Source of the DNA: Marisa cornuarietis
Taxonomy: Eukaryota; Mollusca; Gastropoda; Architaenioglossa; Ampullariidae
Direction: 5' to 3'
DNA length: 64,000 nt
NCBI GenBank assembly: GCA_004794655.1
Contig: SMMW01000568.1
Coordinates: 518,501 to 582,500 of the forward strand
Shown: one piece after another, positions 1 through 10,308 of the stretch
How positions within the stretch are numbered: the first letter of the stretch is position 1
Layout of the letters: the number at the start of each line of letters is the position of its first letter
Made by a program: the position numbers and the translations under genes
Notes under the pieces: generated by a model
Told to the model about the DNA's origin: nothing
Seen by the model: the letters and a program-made list of their open reading frames with translations, nothing else
The model's database searches: none

Positions 1-730
1 TCCTGATCACACTGCCGTTAGGCGTGCACGCTGTACGCAGTGCGGAAAGTTTTGTGTACTGGCCAACAGGTCTTTATCAGCTTTTCTTGCGCTCCTGTCT
101 GCGTTAATTATATGCTTTTTGTTCACCTCGTCTGTTCCGCCAGCGAAACAGTAAATGCGACGGATGGCCTCTCACCCGTGGTTTGTAACTGATTTCTTTT
201 GTTGCACCCCATTTAGAGGTCAGACAGTGTGAAGTCGTCTCGATCCTGAAGTTGGGTGAATAGTTTCTAAGATCCCGGCTGAAACAGATGCAGGTAGCAC
301 GACCAGGCATCACACTTCATCCGACCCTCCAATAAACCTGTTGTCCTTAGAACTCTTTCAGCTACTGCAAATTAAGGATGGCTTGACCAACCAATTTAAT
401 ACGTTGAGTACAATGAGTAATCATCTCTTACCACCTGTCGCAAACGTTGGAACTAGATGTGCAGGAGTGTCTTTTCTTGTAATCATCGCACAGACTTATA
501 AAAGAACACTTCTGTGTACATCAACAAGATCCACCGACTCCTCTTTTTGAAAGCTTGATCTGCTTCTTTTTTCTTTCTTGTAGTAGGCGGAGGAAAGACT
601 AATGTTTATGGAAATACCGAAGAAATTATCAACGATATTATTTAAAATCAGTCATCGATCATCCAAACGGAAATCTTCGTCAAGAAATAAAGCCATGAGG
701 TATTTGTGACCCAATCCGTCTCTTCCTCAG
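1..730. other. unassigned DNA, no gene seen
   Basis: I see no coding signal, tandem array or recognisable mobile element here. The right end runs into a pyrimidine-rich stretch that forms a good 3' splice acceptor just before 731. Confidence 0.4.
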
Positions 731-766
731 CAGTCATGCAAGAGTGTATTATGTCACGACATTGAG
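731..766 (+). CDS. candidate 36-nt microexon
   Basis: The preceding sequence ends in a pyrimidine-rich acceptor (CCGTCTCTTCCTCAG), and a second AG three bases on makes a NAGNAG acceptor. The segment is followed directly by GAG|GTGAGC, a near-consensus donor. It is exactly 12 codons and open in phase 0 (QSCKSVLCHDIE). Nothing identifies the protein. A 36-bp segment is easily open by chance, so support comes only from two good splice sites at a length divisible by three. Confidence 0.2.
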
Positions 767-1289
767 GTGAGCTGGGCAGCCCAAGTGTCTGATTTCAATT
801 AGCAAGTCCTATAAATAAACTTCATTAAGTAAATTTTTAGACAGTGCGCAAATTTGGTTTCATGCCCTAGAAAGCGACCAATGTATCTATTTTGGCATCA
901 GTTAAATTTCTTTTCTTCACGTTGCCCTTTTAGAATTCCCTCTGTCTAACGACGATTTTTTTTCTATCTCGTCTTTTCTTGTCAACTTCCTCTGAGCCTC
1001 GATCTGGCTAGCACATCATTTTGGCCCTCATTTTGGCAAAACGAGCAGTGACTTCCGTAACCTTGGCCAGGGGATGTATCTGTACAAGAAACCTCGATTC
1101 CAGCCGTTTCCTGAGAGGGAACACCGGTGTCCACTCAAGACTCGAAGATCGCCGCGAAAAGGGGGGTTGAGTGTGGAGGTGGGAGATGTCAGCCGGCACG
1201 TAGATAGAACGTAGACAGAACGGTTAGACTGGAGGTGGGAGGGCTGGAGTCCGTGGCCAGAGATACGTTATGCAAATCTCACGAGTAAA

Positions 1290-1389
1290 ATGCCAGCAAA
1301 TCGCCCGTCGTGTTGCCAGAAAAGACCGGAAGTGGTCGCCACCGATCGGTCGATGCTGGAATCCACGATCCACAGCAATGCGGGCTGCG
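1290..1389 (+). CDS. candidate first coding exon, unknown protein
   Basis: An ATG with A at -3 (GTAAAATGC) opens 33 codons that run to TGCG|GTGAGT, a consensus-like donor. Without splicing the frame stops two codons later, as expected if the donor is used. The peptide begins MPANRPSCCQKRPEVVATDR and ends with SNAGC; it has two adjacent cysteines and no hydrophobic leader. The region from about 1000 to 1390 is richer in G+C and CpG than its surroundings, which would suit a promoter-proximal exon. I recognise no family. Reverse-strand open frames in the same place are regarded as shadows. Confidence 0.3.
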
Positions 1390-1452
1390 GTGAGTGAGCA
1401 GTGTTGGCTCTCCATCTCTCAATTTAGGTAGGAGATATGTGGTGGTGGTGGC

Positions 1453-1454
<2 letters not shown>

Positions 1455-1513
<59 letters not shown>
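1455..1513. repeat. (TG)n microsatellite
   Basis: Near-perfect TG dinucleotide run of about 59 bp. Confidence 0.97.
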
Positions 1514-1514
<1 letters not shown>

Positions 1515-2854
1515 CCTCGGCATTTTGTCTGAAATCAAACCTTTACGCGTATTCTCTACAAAGGCGCTTGCTAACTAAACTTGAAAATTTCGACCATGGT
1601 AAAAAAAAACCATTAAAGTTTTTTTTTTTTTCAAATAACAGCACACAAAAAAGCATTGATCGACTTTGTTTTTGGCTGTTTGTAAAGCGGAAGCAGCGAT
1701 TATCAAAAAGTTTCCTTTGTGTATCAGAGGCCGGCAAACGGTCAACAATGCCATCCCAAACTGAACAAAAGAACAAAGTTGCTGGGTTGGAAGGATTAAA
1801 CTTTGTCCAAGTGAATGCCACAGGACCCGTGGCGCCATCGAGGCTTCAAGCGGTTACGCTTTATTGACGAAAGTTAATTTGGTCTTGCTACCAGCGTTTC
1901 GAGCTGATTTGAGATACGAAGAACAACCATTAACGAAAGATGAAGACGTGTTTCAAATGATCTGTCTTCTGTTCTTTTTTTCTTTTCTATGTAAACGTGC
2001 GTTTCAGAAAGTCATATTAGAGACAGAGAGGAAGAGAGAAACAAGCCAACATTCTTGAAAGTGAGATGAAAGCAATATAGCATTTTCCTGTAGAGACTAT
2101 CAATAACTTCTGGTGATGGTAATCAAGAGGCATTACAAGAAACCATCATCAAAGCCAAAGCCCACGACTTTTACGGCTGACGTCTCGGTTGGGGTGATTT
2201 CTTGCTGACTTTTATGAGCAGCACACACAAGCAGAAAGTTTGATAAAATGCACGGTCTTACGATTTTATCATCCTTAAGTGAATCACACTTCATCAGACC
2301 ATGAATAGGAGCAAACCAGGAGCGAGTTCATTGCCCCTTGAACAACAACTTGCAGCCTGGGGAGGGCTGGCCGCCATGACAGCTTTGTTGATATCTCGAT
2401 GATGAATGCTGAGGCGGGTCGCTTCGATTGTCAGTCAGATACAAAGTATTACAATAATATCTCCAAAATAGAAGATTTATTGTCCATCTAAAAAGTATTC
2501 TGTTACTTTGTTAGGTCTTACGAGTTGTGCACGTATGTGCGTGCGTACTAGGCTGTGTGTATGAGAGTGTGCGTGCGTGCGTGTGTGCGTGGGTATGTGT
2601 GTGTGATGGGGATTGAACCCTCATGAAATCCACACTATTTGTTCGATTATCATCGAAATTGGCAGGGATTTTCTATTTTCGTTTACAGTTCGGTCATGGG
2701 TTAACTTTGCTTGCTGTACTTTGCTTTCCAGCATGTTTATTTCTATCGTTTACACTGACGGAAGATGAAGCAAGAACAATGCAGATGAAACTTTGACAAA
2801 CGTTTACTATACAGAACAAACATAGACAGGGTCACTATTTAGAAAGGTATAGAT
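1514..2854. other. unassigned DNA, no gene seen
   Basis: AT-rich sequence with poly-A/T runs near 1600-1635. A B-box-like stretch on the minus strand near 2610-2630 lacks a partner A box, so no tRNA or SINE is called. Nothing else supported. Confidence 0.4.
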
Positions 2855-3046
2855 GAGAGAAAGAGAGAGAGAAGAGAGCTGAAAATACAGAGCGAGAGAA
2901 AGAGTGAGAGAGAGAGAGAAGAGAGCTGAAAATACAGAGCTAGAGAAAGAGTGAGAGAGAGAGAGAAGAGAGCTGAAAATACAGAGCGAGAGAAAGAGTG
3001 AGAGAGAGAGAGAGAGAAGAGAGCTGAAAATACAGAGCTAGAGAAA
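2855..3046. repeat. 47-bp minisatellite, four units
   Basis: The landmark GCTGAAAATACAGAGC recurs at 2878, 2925, 2972 and 3023, spacings of 47, 47 and 51 bp; the last spacing carries extra GA pairs. Units differ at one site in an alternating pattern: AGCGAG, AGCTAG, AGCGAG, AGCTAG, suggesting the array grew by duplicating a two-unit block. The rest of each unit is GA-rich. Confidence 0.9.

Positions 3047-3088
<42 letters not shown>
3047..3088. repeat. (GT)n(GA)n compound microsatellite
   Basis: About 20 bp of GT followed by about 20 bp of GA, directly continuing the minisatellite. Confidence 0.93.
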
Positions 3089-3089
<1 letters not shown>

Positions 3090-4044
3090 GAAGACAGATT
3101 AGAAAGTAGGAGAAAAGAGGGCAAGTAAGTCACGTGGTGGAGTCTCTCAAAACTTCCTGACCCGTTGCCGAACCGGACACTGACGCTGCGCACGAATACA
3201 CTTGAAAGAACCGATAGATTAAAATCTGACATTTAATTCGTAGCTGGAAAAGTTAGCGACAGAAATCTAAGCCCCGGCTAATCAAACACGAACGTTCAAA
3301 GTTACTGATAAAGTATTAGAAGATTTTGACTGATTTTTTTTTGTTTTTGTTTGTTTTTTTTAAAAGAAAAGTACACATGGATTGGCCCAAATTGTTACTT
3401 TTGATGTCTCTGAAGGCAACAACCAATGAGTCCCGTGCATATGTTAGTGAGGTATTGCCCAAGCAGTGAGGCTACATGTGAGGTCACAGGAATGATGCCA
3501 TGACCTCTTCTTAAACCCTTGGCAGAAATTTTTCAAATTAGTGGATTGGTGGACTGATTTGGAGTTTTAATTATCTCGACCACCGATACAATAGATACAA
3601 TAACTGTGTGTTTTAAATGTTAAGTTAATGTGAAGTTATTATTATTTCTGGATGTGAAATTTAGGATCGCTCGGATTTATTTTTTTTTTGAAAAAGGAAT
3701 AATTTTCTTTAAACGTTTTAGAACTGTATATGGCGGATCGTACGAAATAGAACTATTTCTGATTCTGCTCTCTCTTATGTATAATCCATCAGGACATGCT
3801 GGAAAGTTAAAACTTTTTTGCATTGAATATATAAAGGATACTTTCTTTTTTTGAAAAAGCTGTGAGAAAATGTGAAGTCAAAGCTTCTTCTTTTCGACCG
3901 GAATTAGTCCTTCATAGGGTATTGCAGATATTTGGTTTGTGTGTGTGTTTTGTTTAGCTAAGTGGGCCATTGAGTTTGCCCAAACTTTCTGAAGTAAGCG
4001 AAATACTTTGAATCAAGATTTGAGTAAGGGACAAAAAAGAGTAT

Positions 4045-4047
<3 letters not shown>
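3089..4047. other. unassigned DNA, no gene seen
   Basis: AT-rich with several T-runs. One open frame at 3630-3854 is low-complexity and shows no motif, so it is not called. Confidence 0.4.

Positions 4048-4094
<47 letters not shown>
4048..4094. repeat. (TG)n microsatellite
   Basis: Near-perfect TG run of about 47 bp. Confidence 0.97.
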
Positions 4095-4329
4095 AAATAA
4101 AAAAGACTATTTTTTCCGTTTATATGCGCATTGAAAAGAAGGTCGTAAGTATATTTTAGGAAACAACGGGTATTGTAATGTGAAATAAATGTTCAAAAAT
4201 AAAGAAAAGATAAATATGTTCCGACCTCCAATTTTCAAAACCAAATGAAAATCAAGGTTGAATTACAGTTGAAGAGACCTCAAAAGTGATAGATGTTGCG
4301 AATACATATTCCTTCATATTATTAACTTT

Positions 4330-4890
4330 ATACACAAAAGCAAAAAGAAAAGAAAGTGAAAAGTAAGAAAAAGACACACACAAATAAAAAAGAAATAAAA
4401 AGTATAAAAAATAATTAAGAAAGAAAGAAAGGTGTAAAGAAAGAAACACAAAAAAGAAAGAAAATAGAAAGCAGGAATAAAGTAGAGAATAAATCAAGAC
4501 AGAAAGAAAAAAAGACAGGAAGAAAAATTAAAGAAAATAGTAAGAAAGAAAAAAGACGGTCATATAGAAAGAGGAGAAAAGAGGAAAGAAAGACAAAACT
4601 AAAGCGAAATAAAGAAAGAAAAATACAAAGGCAGACAGAGTATAAAGGTGCAAAGAAAAAAACCAAAGAGAGAAAAAGATAAAAGTAAAAGAAAGAAATA
4701 ATAAGAAAAGAAGAAAGAAAGATAAAAGAACATTGAAAGAAAAATTAGAAAAATGAAAAGCATTAACTAAAAAAGAAAGACAAAAGAAAGATAAGAAAGA
4801 CATACGGAAAAATAACTATCAAAATGACAGACAAGAAATGAAACAAAAATAACATGGAAAATTAGAACGAACATTAAGAAAGAGAGAAGG
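4330..4890. repeat. purine-rich (GAAA-like) low-complexity tract
   Basis: About 560 bp in which the plus strand is overwhelmingly A and G, built from degenerate GAAA, AAAG and AAGA motifs with scattered C and T. It yields long spurious Phe/Leu/Ser-rich open frames on the minus strand that should not be read as proteins. It looks like an old, diverged tetranucleotide array. Confidence 0.85.
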
Positions 4891-5461
4891 ACAGAAAAGA
4901 AATACATTTTCTTAACTCACTGGCAGTATAGGTAACAACTACACGAAGACATCAAGCCAGCATGGGATCAGACAGTGAAGAAATAAAAAGAAAAACCCTT
5001 GGCTCAGTTTCAAAAGGCAACTCGACGCAGATATTAAGACTTGCTGGAATGCCGTGTTTACGCCATGTCAGGAAGCGATGATTATCAAATGTAGCAATCC
5101 TGGAAAATTTCCCCTACCACCATGTACCCCATCCCATCTTAATGCAGTCGATCTCGCCCTGTGATTGGCTGGATTCCAGCAAGACATCACGCATGCGTAC
5201 AGCGCTCGTAAAAAGGGACGTCAGGTACATCGGGGGATACGTCAGAATGTAGGCAGCTCAACCACTCATCTGCCCACCTTTTCCTCAGTTCCGGGCCAAA
5301 ACTACCCCAAAATGAAAAAAATAATTTCAAACAGTTCGGGATGTTTGTAGGTTGAAGTCTTAGTCTCACTGGTAGCGTGTGGAAGGTTTGTCCCTTGGTT
5401 AAAGTGCGCCCCTTAGGTCGTCATCACCTGCGATTGTCAGTGTTGTGACTATGCAGGTCGG
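4891..5461. other. unassigned DNA, no gene seen
   Basis: From about 5020 to 5370 the sequence is less AT-rich and has overlapping short open frames on both strands, but no motif or convincing splice pair. No gene is called. Confidence 0.35.
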
Positions 5462-5653
5462 AGGCGGGGAGGTGAGAGAATTGTTTACGCCGAGCCAGCA
5501 ACTAAAGCTACATCACGGCAAAGCAGCCAGACCTGTAAACAGATACCACAGGCAAGAAAAAGAACAGCATGTTCGAAACAAGATCTCAACCCAGAACAGC
5601 AAATCCTCGTTGTATTGGTGACAGGCGCTAACCGTTGCGCCACCGGACCCCCC
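5462..5653 (-). mobile_element. tRNA-derived SINE, family 1, copy on minus strand
   Basis: Read on the minus strand it opens with a tRNA-like head: an A-box region GTGGCGCAACGGTTAGCGCC at about 5630-5645, then CACCAATAC, a degenerate B box (GGGTTGAGATC), and the family body: GCTGTTCTTT, ATCTGTTTACAGG, CTGGCTGC, TTGCCGTGAT, TTGCTGGCTCGGCGTAAA. The copies at 63047, 50345 and 27028 share these blocks in the same order. Short open frames across it merely translate the SINE. Confidence 0.85.
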
Positions 5654-6215
5654 GTGACGAAACAAATCACTCATCCACGCTGCTGCTGTAACTGCATACA
5701 ATAACAACAGCAATAACATCTAAAACAAAACGAATAAAAGGAGAAGGAGAATAAAGAAAAAAATATGACAATAAAAAGTAGCTAGTTTGGCTACAGAATA
5801 TTTAGTAACACGATAGATGTTATCACAATGTAATGTGTTGACTAAACAAGAGTACACAAGCCTGTTCACAGAAACATGAATAAGAAAAATGTTGAATCAC
5901 TCTCGTCCGATGCCTGTGAGGCCGATAATATTTCGATTCCTGCTTTTTTACAATTCAGATTTTGCTTTGGATATGCGGCACAACATGAGATAGATTGATA
6001 GCTCAAACTCTTGCTTTCTGATAAACCTTTCCAATGTTTTCCCTATCAGCAGGGAAGGATAAATGTGTACGTTCTTTTCGTCGATAAGATTATTTTCCCC
6101 CTTTAACCATAGGATTATTTTCTAGCGATTATTTTTCGTTCAAAATATCTTCATTGGTAACTTTATTTTTACGTCTTTGCTGTACATACTTCTGAGTCTG
6201 TATGTCAGTCGGCAT

Positions 6216-6220
<5 letters not shown>
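5654..6220. other. unassigned DNA, no gene seen
   Basis: AT-rich, with A-rich stretches at 5720-5770. No recognisable feature. Confidence 0.4.

Positions 6221-6283
<63 letters not shown>
6221..6283. repeat. (TG)n microsatellite
   Basis: Near-perfect TG run of about 63 bp. Confidence 0.97.
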
Positions 6284-6285
<2 letters not shown>

Positions 6286-7882
6286 CTATGTGTTTAGTCA
6301 CGTAATCCACATGACGTTTACCTCTAAGCAAATCTTTTCTGTAAACATAAAACAGTGAAACAGTTCACAAGCACACAAATTGTTATTCTAACTTCCACCA
6401 ACGCATAAACTCATTCTCACCCCAAAATACCCAAATCACTTTACCATCCACCAGTCCACTTTATATTTAGTGATGGAAAGCAAATCTTTTCTGACGAAAA
6501 TGAAACACAGTTAACTTTATGGAGTACAAAAATCAGACAAATATCTGAAGCAGAGGTCGGATATTTATTTATTCACTAACTTACTAATTTGCCACCACCG
6601 TTATTACAGCAGGTTACCGTTAGCGCAATTTTGCCATGCGCTGCTAAGCATCAACTAGAACTTGACACCTATAAATGGCTTTAAATTTTTCGATCCGGCA
6701 AGAAGTCCTACATTCACACATTCTCTGTTCAACCCCAGCCCTGACACTTTCTGACGTTCATTCATCTCAAGCTGTGGTCAGACTAATATTTCTGACAAGG
6801 GTATCGTTCTCAGACTATGGTGGGTGTACGCAATGACAGAAACCAGGCGGAGGTCAAGCCCCAAACCTAGCGAAAGTCCCCGGAGGTTATTCAGACATCG
6901 AGCATTCAATGGTGTAGGTTCTGGTAACTCGGTATTTGACATTTGACATTTTCTTGACGTTGGTTCAACCAGGGTTTGCAGCTGAGAAAAATGAAAAAGA
7001 AAACACGCTGTAGGAAAATCATTGTTGAAAAAGTCTTGTTACCCGACGACTATAAACATGTAAAAGTCTTAATTCCGGAGACGCAGAAATTTGTTCAGTC
7101 GTCAAATAGTTGAAAAAGGAGGGGGTTATTTCGATTCATAACATAGATAAATGATAAACAATATAGATGTATGCAGTCTTTTACCTAATGATCCAACTGA
7201 GAATCTGACGGTTTGTATAATTTATATACTACATATAGGCAATATACGTAATAGGCACACATAGACATTTAATGGAGGTGTACAGCCTTGTACCTAGAAA
7301 ACCAGCAACGGTCTTCATGATTCATATGATAGACAGATAATTAGTCACTGTTCTTGTGCATATTAAGCTACACAAATAATAGACAACTAATAGATATACA
7401 CAACCTTTTACGGACTATGTCACCATTTTCCTTCAATATTTTAGACAAAAATAGACATTTTAGTAGAGATTTTAAAATGCCATGAGTTTTGAACTGAATT
7501 GCTCTTGGAAATTAACTTAATTTAAAGCAATTATACCATCCAGATGAAGATCACAAGGTTCTTTTTTATTCCTTAACCACTAGTAGGCTTCTTACCGCTC
7601 ATGAAAGCAAATCCACAAAGGAGATGAAATGGAAAGAAGTAATTTCAAAAGAAATGCAAGTCAAAATCAAGAAGCATGACCAAAGTAAAAAAAAAAAACC
7701 CTGAAAGGAAATGCATTTTATTTTTGACATTATAGTGTGGCCAGGGCAATAAATTAGTTACGCACGCATGCTTCCATCAGACCTGGCCAAATGCAGAGGA
7801 AGAGCCGGATGCCTGCGGTGCGGGGATGAAAAATCGGAAACCGACCGTTTCATCTGATCAGTGCTTATGAAAGAAATTAGAT
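6284..7882. other. unassigned DNA, no gene seen
   Basis: About 1.6 kb of AT-rich sequence without any open frame worth reporting. A short Cys-containing frame near 7770-7855 has no splice context and is not called. Confidence 0.4.
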
Positions 7883-7949
7883 CTCACTCACTCACTCACT
7901 CACTCACTCACTCACTCACTCACTCACTCACTCACTCACTCACTCACTG
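7883..7949. repeat. (CTCA)n microsatellite
   Basis: About 17 near-perfect copies of a CTCA/ACTC tetranucleotide. Confidence 0.96.
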
Positions 7950-8522
7950 ATATCTTGAAAGAAAGAAAGTGCGATAGCTTCTCATCGATGCTTTGCAATA
8001 ACGTAAAATCCAAAGAAGCCAAAGTTCACCTCCCGCATCATCCTCACCAACAAGGAGCTCACTTCCAGTACAAACGCAGAGCTATTCGTGTTCCGCCATG
8101 ACCACGTTATTATTCTGGGGGAAGGTGGGGTAGGATCGGAAAGAACTAACTCCTTAACAGATGATCACGTGTAGAAGGGAAGGGTAAACTGTCCAGATGA
8201 GGGCGGCACCCACTGCATTCTTCGGGGCAACCAGCTGTGAATGGTCTCTCTCCCTTTTCTCATCGATCTCCCATTTCCGAGTGCTAAGTTCAGAACAATA
8301 CTCCTCTTAACTCACAGATCCTAAGGTTGCGGCACTTTTCTCACAGGGTTCTCGGCACAAAGTAAGTACCAAGTCCCTCTTATTTAGAAGGAGTTTTGGG
8401 AAGATGAAGGCAATCTGTTTCGAAACTATTTAGGAATACTGGCAAAAACACAAGCATGTAAAAAAAGAAAAACGGTTATCAGCTTTCTCCCTTTTAATTA
8501 AAATTGTCAAGCGCGATCAGTC
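7950..8522. other. unassigned DNA; possible 15-nt microexon inside
   Basis: No gene. At 8347-8361 fifteen bases lie between a pyrimidine-rich acceptor (CACTTTTCTCACAG) and AAA|GTAAGT; see findings. At about 8195-8225 there are faint echoes of the SINE family 2 body, too short to call. Confidence 0.3.
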
Positions 8523-8690
8523 CGAGGGGCGGGTTGGTAGTGTAGAAATGGAACACGTTTTTTGCCACCACTACCGTCAGGGTTTAAAGGTCCTGAGTTT
8601 AAAACTTGTCTCGGAAAGCACGAACCTTTCTGTGTGTTACACCTGTTTACAGGACTGGCTGTCTGATGGAGAGAGGACATCCCGGTACTG
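8523..8690 (+). mobile_element. diverged SINE family 1 copy
   Basis: The right part carries CTGAGTTTAAAACTTGTCTC, AAGCACG, a TTTCTGTGTGTTACACC segment, then CTGTTTACAGGACTGGCTGTC, matching the B-box and body blocks of the family in order. The tRNA-like head is barely recognisable and the CGGCGTAAA end is missing, so this is an old, truncated copy. Confidence 0.55.
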
Positions 8691-8954
8691 CCGTTTCGTC
8701 CCTTTTCATTTCCATCTCCACTTTTAGTGGTAAATTAACGTAACAACTAGCTGCTAGTGTTCAGTCTCTCAATACCTTAATAAGTGCAAACATTTCAAAT
8801 TGTCTTTTTATCGTTCGAACGAGTCCCAGGTACTTTACAAAAAGCCTAACTCTGAAGACGACGCGTTGTTTCACGGTTCACATCACAAGAGAAGTGATTC
8901 TCGTGAAAGCTCGCCTCTGAGGCTACAGCTGCTGGTCATGTGACAAAGCTGCAG

Positions 8955-9159
8955 AACACTCTACGAGATTTCTAAGAGGAAAGCAAGGCCAAAGGGGTTC
9001 TCTCCAACCCGAGACCTCCTCTCCACCAATGTCAAGGACATAGAGAAGAGACAGCTGTTACTGGCTCACATTCAGCTCTCATCTCCTCCCCTGAAATCTT
9101 TGGGTCGAGACATCTTGAGCAGCACTCCGTCTAAAGAACGTCCTTTCACCAAGCTGTAG
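8955..9159 (+). CDS. candidate 3'-terminal coding exon, unknown protein
   Basis: A frame open from 8944 runs to TAG at 9157-9159. A possible acceptor is GCTGCAG|AACACTC at 8954; its pyrimidine tract is weak. The peptide is charged and proline/serine-rich in a protein-like way, with segments KARPKGFSPTRDLLSTN, VKDIEKRQLLLAHIQLSS and GRDILSSTPSKERPFTKL before the stop. Codon use (CTG, AAG, GAC, CTC) looks more coding-like than the surroundings. It contains no ATG, so it would be an internal-to-last exon. No family recognised; a chance frame of this length is quite possible. Confidence 0.3.
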
Positions 9160-10042
9160 GAAAGAGCTATAACAGATTTGAATGAATTATTTGAGATAAT
9201 GAGATGAAGGGAGTAAGGCGAGGCGGGATGGAGTGTCTGTGTCTAAAGGAAAAGAAGCTGAGTTGTAAAGATCATTCTTCTGCTTCCTATTCCTACGGAC
9301 AAAAAAGATGAAAGGTAGCATCTAACAGTTGAAGAGCTCTTTAGCACTAAATGATATGGGCAAAAGAGTATTGTGGTGTTAAAGATCTATAAACGAATGA
9401 AAAAAGGTTGGTACAACAGAGACATGAGCGGAACGAGAGTTTGACTGGTCGTTTTCTCTGTGACAGTCGGGGATAGAATCGCACACCTAGTAACGGCCCC
9501 CTCGTCAGGCTTGTTTATGTGATATACATATTGGTTTTATTTCTTCTGACAACCTATCAAATTTCATTCGCTATATTTTTCAGGGGTGGGGGGGATATTC
9601 GAGAAAGTTTGAAACAAGAAAAAAAGTTACAAGCAGATTTACAAGGTACACGTGAAACAGAAAAATCACTTGTAAAACAATTGAAGCAAAACAAAATTAA
9701 ATAGGAAGAGACAAGAGGGGTGCATGGTGGGTAAAGCAGAAAAATGGAAGGAAAAAAAAGGAATGTAAGCGTGAAGAAAAGTAAAAAGATGGAAGAATGC
9801 GTTAGAATGGAGGGTGCAGCATGAACTGGTATTCCCCACGCTGGAGAGTTAGAAGCGCCTGGTAACAGGGTCACCATCCATCTCCCACCAGTCATGTTCC
9901 GACACCGACATCATGTTACTGTGGAATTCTCGGACACCAAGGCGTTGACATTGTAGGACACCTTGCTGCTGTGTCATCCTCCAACATAATGTCAGCAAAC
10001 ATAATCGTATTGCGAGCTCATCAAAGTACTTTTTGATGGTCA
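9160..10042. other. unassigned DNA, no gene supported
   Basis: A lysine-rich, coiled-coil-like frame at about 9583-9704 follows a T-rich acceptor-like sequence (CTATATTTTTCAG), but it is explained just as well by A-rich composition. No gene is called. Confidence 0.3.
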
Positions 10043-10308
10043 GGGGCCAGTTGCACAGCACGTTTCTAAACCTTAAAACTGTTCTAAAGAAGCAAAAATC
10101 TCTTCTTAGCCTTTTGATGCATTGAAGAAAAACATACAAAAAATTGTACTGACAGGAAGGAAAGTCAGACTTAAAGAACTTTATCTTATTTAAAGCAGTT
10201 TTAGTTTTAAAAATTCTAAAATTGTGGTGTGCACTTTAAACTAATTATCTAAATAGATTTAAGGCCTAAAAGTGTTTAAAATTAGAAATGTGTTGTGCAA
10301 CTGGCCCC
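10043..10308. mobile_element. non-autonomous DNA transposon (MITE) with terminal inverted repeats
   Basis: The left end GGGGCCAGTTGCACAGCACG and the reverse complement of the right end GGGGCCAGTTGCACAACACA match over about 27 bp with two mismatches, both continuing into TTTCTAA. The 266-bp element is AT-rich and cannot encode a transposase. The sequence GGTCA lies immediately left (10038-10042) and, after one extra A, right (10310-10314), a possible 5-bp target duplication. The superfamily is not settled. Confidence 0.85.

Noticed and set aside
2605..2635. tRNA-like B box (GGGTTCAATCCCC) on the minus strand
   Set aside because: No A box or cloverleaf; too short to call a SINE.
4252..4803. 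Minus-strand Phe/Leu/Ser-rich, membrane-like open frames
   Set aside because: Artefacts of the purine-rich low-complexity tract on the plus strand.
9583..9704. Coiled-coil-like exon after CTATATTTTTCAG
   Set aside because: Lys/Gln/Glu richness follows from A-rich DNA; no donor, and the stop comes quickly.
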